From assembly GCA_900544065.1 (NCBI GenBank), contig UQTR01000001.1, positions 30,833-94,832 of the forward strand: a DNA stretch of 64,000 nt, in the 5' to 3' direction. Made by a program: the position numbers and the translations under genes. Shown here piece after piece: positions 15,022 through 24,629 of the stretch. The notes below the pieces were generated by a model. It was given only the letters and a program-made list of their open reading frames with translations. It ran no database searches and was not told the DNA's origin. This DNA comes from an uncultured Collinsella sp. Its GTDB lineage: Bacteria; Actinomycetota; Coriobacteriia; Coriobacteriales; Coriobacteriaceae. Numbering within the stretch: position 1 is the stretch's first letter; each line of letters begins with the position of its first letter.

Positions 15022-16443
15022 TTAGGCCATGAGCAGGCCGGTCTCCGCGACGTTCTTGTACCAGTATGCGCTTGCCTTGGGATAACGTTTCTGGGTCTCA
15101 AAGTCGATGTAGAACAGGCCGTAGCGCTTGTTGTAGCCGTTGGTCCAGGAGAACTGATCCTGCAGCGACCACACAAAGTAGCCGTCGACGTTTACGCCGC
15201 CGTCAATCGCCTTGAGGATCCATGCGAGATGCTGACGCATATAGTCGATGCGAGGGGCGTCATCGATAAAGCCGTCCTCGAAGTCGTCCTTATAGCCCAT
15301 GCCGTTCTCGGTGATGTAGATCTTCTTGTAGTTGGGGTAATCGTTCTTAATGCGGAGCAACAGGTCGTACAGGCCCTCGGGATAGATGATCCAGTCCCAA
15401 TCGGTCGTGGGAACGCCTTCGCGCACGCATGCCTCGCCCACGCCCTTGAGGAACCAGCGCGAGGAGCCCTTGTCGCCGGTGCCATTGTGGTTGATGTCGT
15501 TTTCGCCCTCGGCGGCACGCAGGAACTGGCACTTGTAGGTGTTGACGCCCAGGCAATCGTTGTAGGGGAGCGCGGCGGTCAACGCGGCGATGTCCTCGTC
15601 GCGAACGTCGAGCTCGCCGCCGGCGATATGGGCCAGCTTGGTTGCGGCTTCCATGGTGTCGGCTGCATAGTGGCCGCGGAAAGTGGCGTCAAGTACCCAG
15701 CGGTTGTTGATGACGTCGGCCATGCGGGCGGCCTCGCAGTCGGCAGCGCTGTTGGGATCGAGGGGATACTTGGGCTCCAGGTTCTGGACAATGCCGATCT
15801 CGCCCTCAAAGTCGCCCTCATGGAAGGCGACGACAGCCTTGGCGTGGGCCACCATCATGTTGTGCATGAGCTGGAAGGCCTTGTCCAGGCGGTACTTCTC
15901 GCCGTGCGGCCAGTTGCCGACGATAAAGCTGCCCTCGGCGGTTGCGGGAATCTCGTTAAACGTGAACCAGTGCTTGACCTCGGTGAACTCGGCAAAGCAG
16001 AACTTGGCGTACTCGACAAAGGCATCGATGGTCGTGCGCGTCAAGAAGCCCTCGCCGCCGTCCTGGTAGAAGGCCTCGGGCGTATCGAAGTGATCGAGCG
16101 TGACATAGGGGATAACGCCGGCATTGTTGCAGGTGGCGAAAAGCTCGTGATAGAAAGCGACGCCCTCGGGGTTAATCTCGCCGGTGCCGTTGGGGAAGAT
16201 ACGGCTCCAAGCGATGGAGACACGAATGCCGTTAATGCCGAAGCGCTGGCACAGGTCGATATCGACCGGGTACTTGTTGTAGAAATCGCTTGCGGGGTCG
16301 GGGGAGAAGCGACCCTGAGCTGCCAGGAAATCGTCCCAGGGCACTTTGCCCTTGCCGTGCGTGCGGGTCTCGCCCTCAACTTGGTAAGCGGCGGTGGCGC
16401 CGCCAAACACAAAACCGTCGGGGAACTGCATGGGGTTGGTCAT
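15022..16443 (-). CDS. lacG: 6-phospho-beta-galactosidase, GH1 (copy 1)
   Basis: This 473-aa cytoplasmic enzyme splits lactose-6-phosphate (or another 6-phospho-beta-galactoside) imported by LacE. It has the GH1 start FVFGGATAAYQVEGETRT, the acid/base motif WFTFNEI near residue 160 and the nucleophile motif YITENGMGYKD near 375. The C-terminal stretch NGYNKRYGLFYIDFETQKR and the PASDFYNKYPVDIDL region follow staphylococcal LacG closely, which separates it from 6-phospho-beta-glucosidases. It lies 75 bp after lacE1 in one operon, with a hairpin (16478-16504) between. Confidence 0.9.
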   Translation of the reverse strand: MTNPMQFPDGFVFGGATAAYQVEGETRTHGKGKVPWDDFLAAQGRFSPDPASDFYNKYPVDIDLCQRFGINGIRVSIAWSRIFPNGTGEINPEGVAFYHELFATCNNAGVIPYVTLDHFDTPEAFYQDGGEGFLTRTTIDAFVEYAKFCFAEFTEVKHWFTFNEIPATAEGSFIVGNWPHGEKYRLDKAFQLMHNMMVAHAKAVVAFHEGDFEGEIGIVQNLEPKYPLDPNSAADCEAARMADVINNRWVLDATFRGHYAADTMEAATKLAHIAGGELDVRDEDIAALTAALPYNDCLGVNTYKCQFLRAAEGENDINHNGTGDKGSSRWFLKGVGEACVREGVPTTDWDWIIYPEGLYDLLLRIKNDYPNYKKIYITENGMGYKDDFEDGFIDDAPRIDYMRQHLAWILKAIDGGVNVDGYFVWSLQDQFSWTNGYNKRYGLFYIDFETQKRYPKASAYWYKNVAETGLLMA

Positions 16444-16477
16444 GAGTCATCCTTTCTGTGGGATACGAATAGGGAGA

Positions 16478-16504
16478 GGTGCCCGAACTGGGGATCCGGG
16501 CACC
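16478..16504. promoter_or_regulatory. Hairpin in the lacE1-lacG1 gap
   Basis: GGTGCCCG (16478-16485) pairs with CGGGCACC (16497-16504) around 11 bases. No T-run follows on either strand, so it is more likely an mRNA-processing or stability hairpin than a terminator. Confidence 0.55.
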
Positions 16505-16518
16505 AACAGAGGGAGGAA

Positions 16519-18297
16519 CTAGTCGAGGTTCTCGCGGAGCCACTTGATGGCGCCAGCGGGGTCGCGAGTAAGGTCGATATATTCCTTGCCGCGCGGGGCG
16601 AGCAGCTTAATGCCCAGGCGATCAGTGTCGGCCTTCATGTCGTTGTAGTAGCTACGAACCTGCGGGGCAAGCACGATAACGTCGTACTGATCCATGATGG
16701 CAGTGTGCTGGCCATAGGCGCCGGCAGAGGAAGCGATGTTCTCTCCGGTCTGCGCAGCACCTTCCTTGATGGCGTTGGCGAGCATGGCAGAGGTGCCGGC
16801 GCCGGCGCACAGGACGAGGACCTTCAGGCCATCGACATCCTTCTTAGCGGATGCGTCGGAGGCGGGCTCGGGCTGATCGGCGACAGGCTTGCTGTCGGCG
16901 GCAGCGGCGGTCGGCTCGACGGAAGCGGCGGTCTGCTCGACAGCGGGCGCAGGGGCGTTGGCGGCGATGGCAGCGGCACCATCGGACTCGAGACCCAGCT
17001 CGGCGGCGCGCTCGGCCTCCTGGTCGCAGAGCAGCTTATCGTATGCCTTCAAGAACGGCAGGTAGATGATGGCGTCCAGCAAGATGATGATCGCGACAAA
17101 TACCAGGGCGATAAGCTGGAAGTTCGTGGTGATGAAGATGCCGATGGGGGCAGGGGTAGCCCAAGGCACCACGAAGGAGAAGCCGTTCATGCCCACGTTG
17201 TCGATAAAGAACTTGGCAACACTTACGTTGACGCAGCCGGCGGCAACAAAGGGGATGAGCATGTAGGGGTTAAGGATCATCGGCGCGCCAAAGAGCAGCG
17301 GTTCGTTGACGGCGAAGGCAACAGGAACGATCGAGGCCTTACCGACGGCTTTGAGCTGCTTGGACTTCATAAAGAGAATCAGCAGAAGCGGCACGATGAA
17401 CGTGGCGCCGGTGCCGCCGAACTCACCCACGAGCGACATGTTAAAGGTGAGGGAGTGGGCGGGGTGGCCGCCGGCCAGCAGAACCTGCAGGTTCTCAGCC
17501 TGGTTGGCAAGACGGATGGGGTCGATGCCCGGCTGGACAATCGAAGGACCATGGACACCGATGAACCAGAAGAACGCGGTGGCTGCCTGGATAAGGATAA
17601 GGCCAGGATAGGTTTCTGCCGCAGTGAAGAGCGGGGAGAGCAGCTTGATGAGCAGCTCGGAGAACGGAACGCCCATGAGGTTGCGCACGACAACATCGAT
17701 GATGCCGCAGATGATGACAGCGCCGCCAAAGGGGATGATGTCGCGGAAGTTCTGAGCGATGGCGCCCGGAACCTCCTTGGGCAGCTTAATGGTCAGATCG
17801 CGCGAGACGCAGAACTTATAGACCCACACGGTAATGAACGCGGCGATATAGGCCGAGAACAGACCGCGCGTACCCATGCTGGTGCAATCGAAGACAGAAA
17901 GCTCGGAGCCGTTGAACTTGGTGGTGAACTGCGTAACAGCGAGCAGCAGCATGCTGCACTGGGCGGCAACCATGGTGGAGCCGTCGTTGAGCACCTTGCC
18001 GGCGGGCATGCGACGGTTCATGGAAGCCGTGAAGTTCTTGGCGGTGGTGCCGGCAACCATGATGCCCATGACGCCCATGGTGAAGTTGTACAGCTTGTTG
18101 CACCAGTCGATGAGCGGCTGGGGCAACGTGATTCCAACTACGCCGGGAAGGGTGGCGATCAGCAGAAAGATCGAAGAGGTAAGGACGATGGGCATGCACC
18201 CAAGGAATCCGTCTTTGATGGCCTGGAGGTAGATGTTTCTCGAGATCTTCTCGAAGAACGGTTGATGCTTCTCGAGCATCTTTACGATGGCGTCCAT
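16519..18297 (-). CDS. lacE: PTS lactose-type EIICB (copy 1)
   Basis: This 592-aa membrane protein imports and phosphorylates a beta-galactoside. Residues about 1-430 are the EIIC channel with many membrane segments, including GVHGPSIVQPGIDP and VAFAVNEPLLFGAPMILNP, the sugar-binding signature. Residues about 495-592 are EIIB with the phosphocysteine motif VLVLCAGAGTSAML. An Ala/Pro-rich linker of about 60 residues joins them. No EIIA domain is present; the separate LacF at 24783 must serve it. It starts an operon with lacG1 and is divergent from a LacI repressor with a perfect operator between. Confidence 0.92.
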   Translation of the reverse strand: MDAIVKMLEKHQPFFEKISRNIYLQAIKDGFLGCMPIVLTSSIFLLIATLPGVVGITLPQPLIDWCNKLYNFTMGVMGIMVAGTTAKNFTASMNRRMPAGKVLNDGSTMVAAQCSMLLLAVTQFTTKFNGSELSVFDCTSMGTRGLFSAYIAAFITVWVYKFCVSRDLTIKLPKEVPGAIAQNFRDIIPFGGAVIICGIIDVVVRNLMGVPFSELLIKLLSPLFTAAETYPGLILIQAATAFFWFIGVHGPSIVQPGIDPIRLANQAENLQVLLAGGHPAHSLTFNMSLVGEFGGTGATFIVPLLLILFMKSKQLKAVGKASIVPVAFAVNEPLLFGAPMILNPYMLIPFVAAGCVNVSVAKFFIDNVGMNGFSFVVPWATPAPIGIFITTNFQLIALVFVAIIILLDAIIYLPFLKAYDKLLCDQEAERAAELGLESDGAAAIAANAPAPAVEQTAASVEPTAAAADSKPVADQPEPASDASAKKDVDGLKVLVLCAGAGTSAMLANAIKEGAAQTGENIASSAGAYGQHTAIMDQYDVIVLAPQVRSYYNDMKADTDRLGIKLLAPRGKEYIDLTRDPAGAIKWLRENLD

Positions 18298-18398
18298 AGA
18301 GCTCCTTTGCTACTTGATGCGCGATGCATGTGGATGGAACTGGTCGTCGATGGATGGTCAGGACTGCCCGGAAACCTTCCTGCTCAAGGAAGGCATTG

Positions 18399-18436
18399 CG
18401 AAATGACAACGTTGTCATTTCGTTAATGACAACGTA
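18399..18436. promoter_or_regulatory. LacI-type operators between lacE1 and its repressor
   Basis: A perfect 24-bp palindrome at 18399-18422 has the core ATGACAACGTTGTCAT. A second, partial copy (AATGACAACGTAAG) follows immediately at 18425-18438. They lie in the divergent gap upstream of both genes. Confidence 0.85.
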
Positions 18437-18572
18437 AGACATTTTTGGAAGAGCAACAAGGATATACGGGTGAGCGGTCGATATTGTCCGGTAAACGGTT
18501 GATTTGAAAATTGAGCAGGTAGTGTATGCTAGAACGCAGAAAACATGCGACATGAAGCCGATGGGAGAAATA

Positions 18573-19583
18573 GTGGCAACGTTGGACAAGAAAAACGTCT
18601 CGATGAATGATGTGGCGGTTGCCGCAGGTGTCTCCCTTAAGACGGTGTCTCGTGTGATCAACGAACCCGATAGCGTACGCGAGTCGACGCGCGAGAAGGT
18701 CCATGCGGCCATGGAGGCGCTCGGATTTCGAACTAACTTTGCCGCGCGTTCGCTCAAGTTGGGCCGTTACGGATGCATCGGCGTTGTGCTGTTTCACTTG
18801 TCAGGCGGTGCCGTGGACATGATTGACGGTATTGCCGATGCCGCTGAAGAACGCGGCTTCGCGCTCACGATGATCAAAAAGCGGGCAGGGGAGAAGATGA
18901 CCCTTGCCGATGCGGCGCGCAGGATGTCGCAGCTGCCCGTCGATGGCATGATCTTCAACTTGCGCCAGATGGTCGACGACTTCGATACGTTCGAGGCGCC
19001 AAAGGACCTCAAGACCGTAATCATCACACCGATGGAGCATCCTACCTGCTCTACCGTCAGTGACGATCAAGAGGGTGGTGCGCGCATGGCGTGCGAGTAC
19101 TTCTTGGATCATTGTCACAAGAACGTGTACTTCGTTTCGGGTAAGAAAGAGTCGCTGTCGAGCCAGTGCCGTATGAAAGGTTGGCGTGCGGCACTCGAGG
19201 CACGTGGCATTGAGCCGCCCGCGCCTCTGCAAGGCGATTGGAATGCGGATAGTGGTTATGCCGCGGGCCTTGTGCTTGCCGATAAACCCGATTGCACGGC
19301 GGTCCTCGCTGCTAACGACTGCATGGCAAACGGCGTGATGATGGCTCTACGTGACAAAGGGCTCAGCGTGCCCGACGACGTGTCCGTGATCGGCTTCGAC
19401 GATGAGCTCTACAAGACGATTCCCAACTCGATTCTGACGTCAGTGAAGTTTCGCCACCGCGAGCTGGGCATCCGTGCACTTAACGAGGTCGTCGCAGGTC
19501 TGGAAGCCCCGAGCTCCAGAAGTCGTACGCTTGTCTCGGGTGTGCTGGTCGAGCGCGCGAGCGTGAAAGACCTACGGGCGTAG
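18573..19583 (+). CDS. LacI-family repressor of the lacEG1 operon
   Basis: This 336-aa regulator has the LacI helix-turn-helix (VSMNDVAVAAGVSLKTVSRVIN) and a periplasmic-binding-like sensor (CTAVLAANDCMANGVM, PDDVSVIGFDDE). GTG 18573 is preferred: GGGAG lies just upstream and the product then begins MATLDKKNVSMNDV; upstream ATGs at 18552 and 18561 lack a ribosome site. It is divergent from lacE1 and almost surely acts on the palindromes at 18399-18438. It is a paralogue of the repressors at 23564 and 33450. The inducer is unknown. Confidence 0.88.
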   Translation: MATLDKKNVSMNDVAVAAGVSLKTVSRVINEPDSVRESTREKVHAAMEALGFRTNFAARSLKLGRYGCIGVVLFHLSGGAVDMIDGIADAAEERGFALTMIKKRAGEKMTLADAARRMSQLPVDGMIFNLRQMVDDFDTFEAPKDLKTVIITPMEHPTCSTVSDDQEGGARMACEYFLDHCHKNVYFVSGKKESLSSQCRMKGWRAALEARGIEPPAPLQGDWNADSGYAAGLVLADKPDCTAVLAANDCMANGVMMALRDKGLSVPDDVSVIGFDDELYKTIPNSILTSVKFRHRELGIRALNEVVAGLEAPSSRSRTLVSGVLVERASVKDLRA

Positions 19584-19604
19584 CGTCGTCTGCTCATGGT
19601 TTCA

Positions 19605-19739
19605 TCTCGATCTGTAACAGGTAGAGGTGAAAATCTCGGCTAGATGTTACAGATTGAGATTGAGGGGATTGGCCTGTGCGTTCGTCTCGGTCTGTAACAT
19701 CTAGGACCGAAAACCCATGCTAGATGTTACAGATCGAGA
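19605..19739. repeat. Pair of 55-nt hairpin repeats, 80-bp period
   Basis: Copies at 19605-19659 and 19685-19739 belong to the same family and spacing as those at 14631-14926. The second has a perfect 15-bp outer stem apart from one G-U, and extends through CATCTAG/CTAGATG. The pair lies in the convergent gap between the first LacI gene and lacG2. Confidence 0.88.
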
Positions 19740-19766
19740 CAAACGAACACAGCCCGGTCCGCTCAA

Positions 19767-19828
19767 AAACAAAAGAGGCGGATACGACCAAGGATGCCGA
19801 AGCATCCACCGGGAAGGTCGTATCCGCC
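19767..19828 (-). terminator. Branched terminator of the lacG2 operon
   Basis: GGCGGATACGACC (19777-19789) pairs with 19816-19828. A small inner hairpin GGATGC/GCATCC (19792-19797 and 19802-19807) sits in the loop. A-rich DNA at 19766-19774 gives the T-run on the minus strand. Confidence 0.8.
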
Positions 19829-19920
19829 ACACGGAAAGAGGTGCATGGACGCAGTGTCCATGCAATCGGGAATGGTAAGGTGCGCGGCTGCGTGATGGTC
19901 ATGGCAGCCGATGGCGTTAA

Positions 19921-21360
19921 CTAGTCCAGACGACGGGTCTCGGCCACGTGCTTGTACCAGTAGGCGCTTGCCTTGGGCGTGCGCTTCTGGGTCTCAAAGT
20001 CAACGTAGAAGAAGCCATAGCGCTTGTTGTAGCCGTTGGTCCAGGAGAACTGGTCCTGCAGGCTCCACAGGAAGTAGCCGCCCACGTTGACGCCGACCTC
20101 CATGGCCTTGAGCAGCCAACGCAGGTGCTGCTCGATGTAGTCGATGCGCGGCTGGTCGTCCACAAAACCGTCCTTGTAGGGGTCCTTGTAGCCCATGCCG
20201 TTTTCGGTGATGAAGATCTGCTTGTAGTTGGGGTAGCGCTGCTTAATGTAGACGAGCAGATCGAACAGACCCTCGGGATAGATGATCCAGTCCCAGTCGG
20301 TGGTGGGGATGCCGGGCTTGTTCACATGCTCGCCAATGCCCTTGACGCGCCAGCGACCGGTGCCCTTCTCGCCCGTACCGTTGTGGTGCAGGTCGTTCTC
20401 ACCGTCATATGCCTTGAGGAAGCGGCACTGGTAGTTGTTAACGCCCAGGTAGTCGTTGTAGAGCGCAGCCTCGCGCATGATCTCGAGGTCCTCGTCCAGG
20501 ATCTCGATGGTGCCGCCCGAAACGGCGGCCAAGCGGTTGGCGCACTCGAGCGTGTCGGGCGCGTAGTCGCCGCGGAAGGTGGCGTCGAGCAGGAACTGAT
20601 TCTGCAGCACATGCTCGTTGTTGGCAGCCTTGATGTCGGCGGGGTCGTTCTCGTTGAGCGGGTACTTAAACTCCAGCGACTGGATAACGCCGATCTTGCC
20701 CTTAAAGCCGCCGTTGTGGAAGGCCAGCACCGCCTTGGCGTGGGCGAGCATCATGTTGTGCTCGCACTGGAAGGCCTCGGCCAGATGTGCCTTAACACCG
20801 CCGGGGAAGGTGCCCTCGATGTAGGTGTTGGAGGCGTCGGCCCAGATCTCGTTAAAGGTGAACCAGTAGGTCACCTGGTCGGCATACTCCTTAAAGCAGA
20901 AGGTGGCAAAGTCCACAAAGGCGTCGATGGTCTCGCGGTTGAGGAAGTCGCCCTTCTCAAAGAGGGGAAGCGGCGTGTCAAAGTGATGCAGCGTGACGAA
21001 CGGCTCAACATGGTGCTTATGGCACTCGGCGAAGAGATCGTGGTAGAACTGGACGCCCTCGGGGTTGATTTCGCCGGTGCCGTTGGGGAAGATGCGGCTC
21101 CAGGCAATGGAGAGGCGAATGCCGTTGATACCGAACTCCTCGCACAGCTCCAAGTCGACGGGGTACTGGTTGTAGAAGTCCGAAGCGGGATCGGGGGAAA
21201 AGCGCCCCTGGGCTTCCAGGAAGTCGTCCCAGGCAACCTTGCCCTTACCGTGAGTGCGGGTCTCGCCCTCTACCTGGTAGGCAGCGGTGGCGCCGCCAAA
21301 GACAAAGTCCTCGGGAAACTGCGCAGGCGGGTTGGTGACGCTAGCAGGATTAACGGACAT
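19921..21360 (-). CDS. lacG: 6-phospho-beta-galactosidase, GH1 (copy 2)
   Basis: This 479-aa enzyme is a LacG paralogue of the gene at 15022. Acid/base motif WFTFNEI and nucleophile motif FITENGMGYKD are both intact, and LFAECHKHHVEPFVTLHHFDTP and NGYNKRYGFFYVDFETQKR match staphylococcal LacG even better than copy 1. Residues around the substrate pocket differ between the copies (WADASNTYIEGTFPGG here, PATAEGSFIVGNWPHG there), so the two enzymes may prefer different 6-phospho-galactosides. It is transcribed after lacE2. Confidence 0.9.
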   Translation of the reverse strand: MSVNPASVTNPPAQFPEDFVFGGATAAYQVEGETRTHGKGKVAWDDFLEAQGRFSPDPASDFYNQYPVDLELCEEFGINGIRLSIAWSRIFPNGTGEINPEGVQFYHDLFAECHKHHVEPFVTLHHFDTPLPLFEKGDFLNRETIDAFVDFATFCFKEYADQVTYWFTFNEIWADASNTYIEGTFPGGVKAHLAEAFQCEHNMMLAHAKAVLAFHNGGFKGKIGVIQSLEFKYPLNENDPADIKAANNEHVLQNQFLLDATFRGDYAPDTLECANRLAAVSGGTIEILDEDLEIMREAALYNDYLGVNNYQCRFLKAYDGENDLHHNGTGEKGTGRWRVKGIGEHVNKPGIPTTDWDWIIYPEGLFDLLVYIKQRYPNYKQIFITENGMGYKDPYKDGFVDDQPRIDYIEQHLRWLLKAMEVGVNVGGYFLWSLQDQFSWTNGYNKRYGFFYVDFETQKRTPKASAYWYKHVAETRRLD

Positions 21361-21430
21361 GATGAAATATCCAATCGTCTAAATCGAAGTGCCAGCCGGC
21401 TGTTGATGGTCGACTGGCCCTGGGTGTTAC

Positions 21431-23206
21431 TTACTTCGAGAGTTGCTCGCTTACGAAGGCGAGAGACTTGTCGCCGTTCTGGGAGAGCTCGATGTACTGC
21501 TTACCGCGGCAGGCGACGCACTTGTTGCCTACGCGCTCGCAGTCTTTCTGCAGGTCGGCCAGGTAGCTGGCGGCCTGCGGGGCCAGGACGACCAGATCGA
21601 AGTCGGGGAGCATGCCCACGTGGTTGCCATAGGCCTCGGCAGCGGTCTCGAGGTTAATGCCGCGCTCCTTGGCAGCCTTGGCCAGCGCGTTGGCGAGCAG
21701 GCCCGAGGTGCCGCCACCCTGGCAGAGCACGAGCACGCGCTTGCCGTTGAGGTCGCTAGTGGCCGTAGCCTCGGTGGCGGGTGCTGCGGAAGCGGCGGGG
21801 GCGTCGGCCTTCACGGCCTCGGCAGCAGCGCCGGCGGCAACGCTCTTGGCGTCGGCCTTGCCCTGGAAGGCATCGTTGAGCTTGGCGGCCTTCTCGGCGT
21901 TCTTGGCGGCGAGCTCCTCCTGGGAGATCTCGGCCTCCTCGGCGCACTTCTGGGCGTCGTAGGCACGGAAGAACGGATAGTACAGAACAAAGTCGACGAC
22001 CAGGATAAGGGCGAGCATCACAAAGGCGAGCGGCTGGAAGCCCAGGCCCATGATGGTGCCGATGGGGCCGGGGACGGTCCAAGGCAGGGTGTACATAAAG
22101 CCGTTCATGCCCAAGAAGTCGATAAAGATCTTGAGGATCCAGATGTTGGCGATCGGGGCAAAGACAAACGGGACAAAGAAGACGGGGTTGAGCACGATGG
22201 GCGCGGCGAACAGCAGCGGCTCGTTGACGGCAAAGCAGACGGGGACGATGGCGGCCTTACCGACGGCGCGCATCTCCTGGGATTTGGCCAGGAAGCAGAA
22301 CATAAAGACCAAGACGAGCGTGGCGCCGGTGCCGCCCATGCAGACGACGAAGTACTGGGCGCCCTGCGTCAGAACGGCGGAGGCGTGCTCGCCGGCCTGG
22401 AATGCAGCCAGGTTGTCGGTCATGTTGGCAACGAGGGCGGCGGCGATGGCGGGCTCGACGATCGAGGGGCCGTGGACGCCGACGAACCAGAACAGGCTCA
22501 TGGCGCCGTAGATCACAGCGAGACCGATATAGCCGTCGGCAGCGGTGAACAGGGGCTGGAACACCTGGATGACGCCCTGGGCAAAGCAGAAGCCAAAGGC
22601 AGCGCGGAAGACGATGTCAAAGACCCAAAAGACGGTGATGCAGACGGAGAAGGGGATGATGTCCTTAAAGGTCTGCGAGATGTTGGGCGGAACCTGCTCG
22701 GGCATCTTGACGGTGATGTTGCGCTTGATAAAGAACTTGTAGATGATGCCGGTCACAAACGCAGCGATGAAGGCAGTCAGCAGGCCCTTGGAACCAAGGT
22801 AGGTGGTGTTGAAGCCGCTGGCGGCGTCCGTGGCGATGGTGTCGCTCGAAAGGAGCAAGAAGCCGATGATGGCCGCGCACATGCATGAGATAAAGTTGAT
22901 CTGGTTGTTCTTGGGCAGGTCGCGGTTCTGAGCGTCGGCGAAGTGCTTGGCGGTGGTGGCGGCACAGGCGATTGCTAGGATGCCCATGGAGTAGTTGTAG
23001 CACTTCCACAGGGCGTTGTTGATGTCATCGGGCCAGTAGAAACCCCAGATGTTGGGGACCGAGGCTACGAGGCAGAAGATGGACGAGAAGATGATGATGG
23101 GGATGACGGAGATAAAACCGTCGCGGATCGCCTTGAGGTACTTGTTGCGGGCGATCGCGTTGAAAAAGGGCTGGCCCTTTTCGATAGTGGCGATGAGTTG
23201 CTCCAT
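21431..23206 (-). CDS. lacE: PTS lactose-type EIICB (copy 2)
   Basis: This 591-aa EIICB has the EIIC channel (GVHGPSIVEPAIAA, CFAVNEPLLFAAPIVLNP) in residues about 1-430 and the EIIB domain from about 490 with phosphocysteine motif VLVLCQGGGTSGLLANAL, very close to staphylococcal LacE. As in copy 1 an Ala-rich linker joins the domains and no EIIA is present. It forms an operon with lacG2 and is divergent from a LacI repressor. Of the two copies this pair looks more like a true lactose system; that is an impression from motif similarity only. Confidence 0.92.
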   Translation of the reverse strand: MEQLIATIEKGQPFFNAIARNKYLKAIRDGFISVIPIIIFSSIFCLVASVPNIWGFYWPDDINNALWKCYNYSMGILAIACAATTAKHFADAQNRDLPKNNQINFISCMCAAIIGFLLLSSDTIATDAASGFNTTYLGSKGLLTAFIAAFVTGIIYKFFIKRNITVKMPEQVPPNISQTFKDIIPFSVCITVFWVFDIVFRAAFGFCFAQGVIQVFQPLFTAADGYIGLAVIYGAMSLFWFVGVHGPSIVEPAIAAALVANMTDNLAAFQAGEHASAVLTQGAQYFVVCMGGTGATLVLVFMFCFLAKSQEMRAVGKAAIVPVCFAVNEPLLFAAPIVLNPVFFVPFVFAPIANIWILKIFIDFLGMNGFMYTLPWTVPGPIGTIMGLGFQPLAFVMLALILVVDFVLYYPFFRAYDAQKCAEEAEISQEELAAKNAEKAAKLNDAFQGKADAKSVAAGAAAEAVKADAPAASAAPATEATATSDLNGKRVLVLCQGGGTSGLLANALAKAAKERGINLETAAEAYGNHVGMLPDFDLVVLAPQAASYLADLQKDCERVGNKCVACRGKQYIELSQNGDKSLAFVSEQLSK

Positions 23207-23265
23207 GCAAAGCTCCTAAGAGTCGGTGGGTTAGCAACGATGGTAGCTTTTGACGTTCGGTTGCC

Positions 23266-23406
23266 AAAATGTTGACGTTGCCATTTTGCGACACAAAAAA
23301 AGACGCGAACCGGTGGTTCCTGTGCCTGCGAACCGTCGATTCTTTGTGCGTAAACGTTTGAGCCGCCCGGTGGCTCTGTGTTTGCACAATGGCAACGTTA
23401 ACATTT
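23266..23406. promoter_or_regulatory. Two LacI-type operators between lacE2 and its repressor
   Basis: Sites at 23266-23287 (minus reading AATGGCAACGTCAACATT) and 23388-23406 (AATGGCAACGTTAACATT) share one sequence with a single change and lie 120 bp apart, a spacing that would allow looping. A degenerate third copy is at 23250-23270. They differ from the lacE1 operator (ATGACAACGTTGTCAT). Confidence 0.8.
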
Positions 23407-23563
23407 GGGCGACAAAAGCCGTTCGGGGAAGCAGAAATGTCGGTGAACGGTAGGTTTTGGGTGGTAAGCGTATTGCAGAGGCGGCGTTAGATATACTTGA
23501 AGGCGTTTAATATGACTGCGCAGGATGCCGTCAATGGCATCGTTGACACGGAAAGATCGACCA

Positions 23564-24568
23564 ATGGCCGCTGTTAAAAAATCGGTTTCCGTTAAGGACG
23601 TGGCGCGTCTCGCGGGCGTCTCGGAGCAGACAGTCTCGCGTACGGTGCACGATTCACCCAGCGTGCGCCCCGAGACCAAGGAGCGCGTGCGTGCCGCCAT
23701 GCGCGAGCTGGGGTATCGCCCCAATTTTGCCGGTCGATCGCTGCGCCGTGGCAAGTTTAAGACCGTCGGCGTCGCCATGTTCAACATTACCGGTACAGGC
23801 AACCTCGACCGTATGGAGGGCTTTGCTGCCGCCGCCGATAAGCACGGATACGCCATTACCCTCACGAAAGTAGATGGGCATCCGTATACCCTCGAGAGCG
23901 CATCGTCGCGCATGAGCGCACTGCCGGTGGATGGCATGGTCGTGATCATGAATCGCATGCCGGCGGACTTTGGAACCTTCGAGCCACTGCCCGGCATGCA
24001 GACAGTGCTCGTTACGATGTTGGAGCACCCGCTCTGTTCAACGGTCGATAACGACCAGTTCGATTGCTCGCGCCAGGTTGTCGAGTACTTGCTGAGGCAG
24101 GGGCACAAGACCGTGCATTTCATCTCGTGTCCCGAGCGCTCGCTTTCGGGCATGCAGCGCGAGGAAGGCTGGCGCGAGACATTGCACGCACATGGTATTG
24201 AGCCGCCGCGACTCGTTCGTGGCGATTGGACGGCACAGAGCGGGTATGCTGCCGGTCAGGCTCTGGCGGACGATCCGACCTGTACGGCCATTTATGCTTC
24301 TAACGACGCCATGGCCTACGGCTGCATTCGCGGACTCGAGTCGCGCGGAAAGCACGTGCCCGAGGACGTGAGTGTGGTGGGTGTTGATGACAGTCTGGGC
24401 GACATCGTGCCCGATCGTCGCCTGGCCACCGTGCGCTTTGACAACAGGCGCGTCGGCATGTGGGCGGTCGACAAGATCGCCGGCGCCGAGGGCGTTGTGT
24501 CTGGCGTGGAGCACATGCTGATCCCCGGCGTGCTCGTGGAGGGCGATACGGTACGCGATTTGCGTTAG
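23564..24568 (+). CDS. LacI-family repressor of the lacEG2 operon
   Basis: This 334-aa regulator begins MAAVKKSVSVKDVARLAGVS and has the LacI helix-turn-helix and sensor domain (CTAIYASNDAMAYGCI, PEDVSVVGVDDS). ATG 23564 has GGAAAGA upstream; the open frame continues 13 codons further without a site. It is divergent from lacE2 and should bind the AATGGCAACGTYAACATT sites. It is about as similar to the 33450 repressor as to the 18573 one, so the three arose by old duplications. Confidence 0.88.
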   Translation: MAAVKKSVSVKDVARLAGVSEQTVSRTVHDSPSVRPETKERVRAAMRELGYRPNFAGRSLRRGKFKTVGVAMFNITGTGNLDRMEGFAAAADKHGYAITLTKVDGHPYTLESASSRMSALPVDGMVVIMNRMPADFGTFEPLPGMQTVLVTMLEHPLCSTVDNDQFDCSRQVVEYLLRQGHKTVHFISCPERSLSGMQREEGWRETLHAHGIEPPRLVRGDWTAQSGYAAGQALADDPTCTAIYASNDAMAYGCIRGLESRGKHVPEDVSVVGVDDSLGDIVPDRRLATVRFDNRRVGMWAVDKIAGAEGVVSGVEHMLIPGVLVEGDTVRDLR

Positions 24569-24629
24569 GGTGCGGTCCTGTTTGGGTTTCCGCTAATCAT
24601 GTTTGATATTGTTCGAAATGGTTTGGAAA

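Noticed and set aside
14911..18426. Plus-strand open frame of 1171 codons
   Set aside because: It is the antisense shadow of lacG1 and lacE1. High G+C with biased third positions keeps the opposite strand open; the minus-strand genes have clear family motifs, ribosome sites and a terminator.
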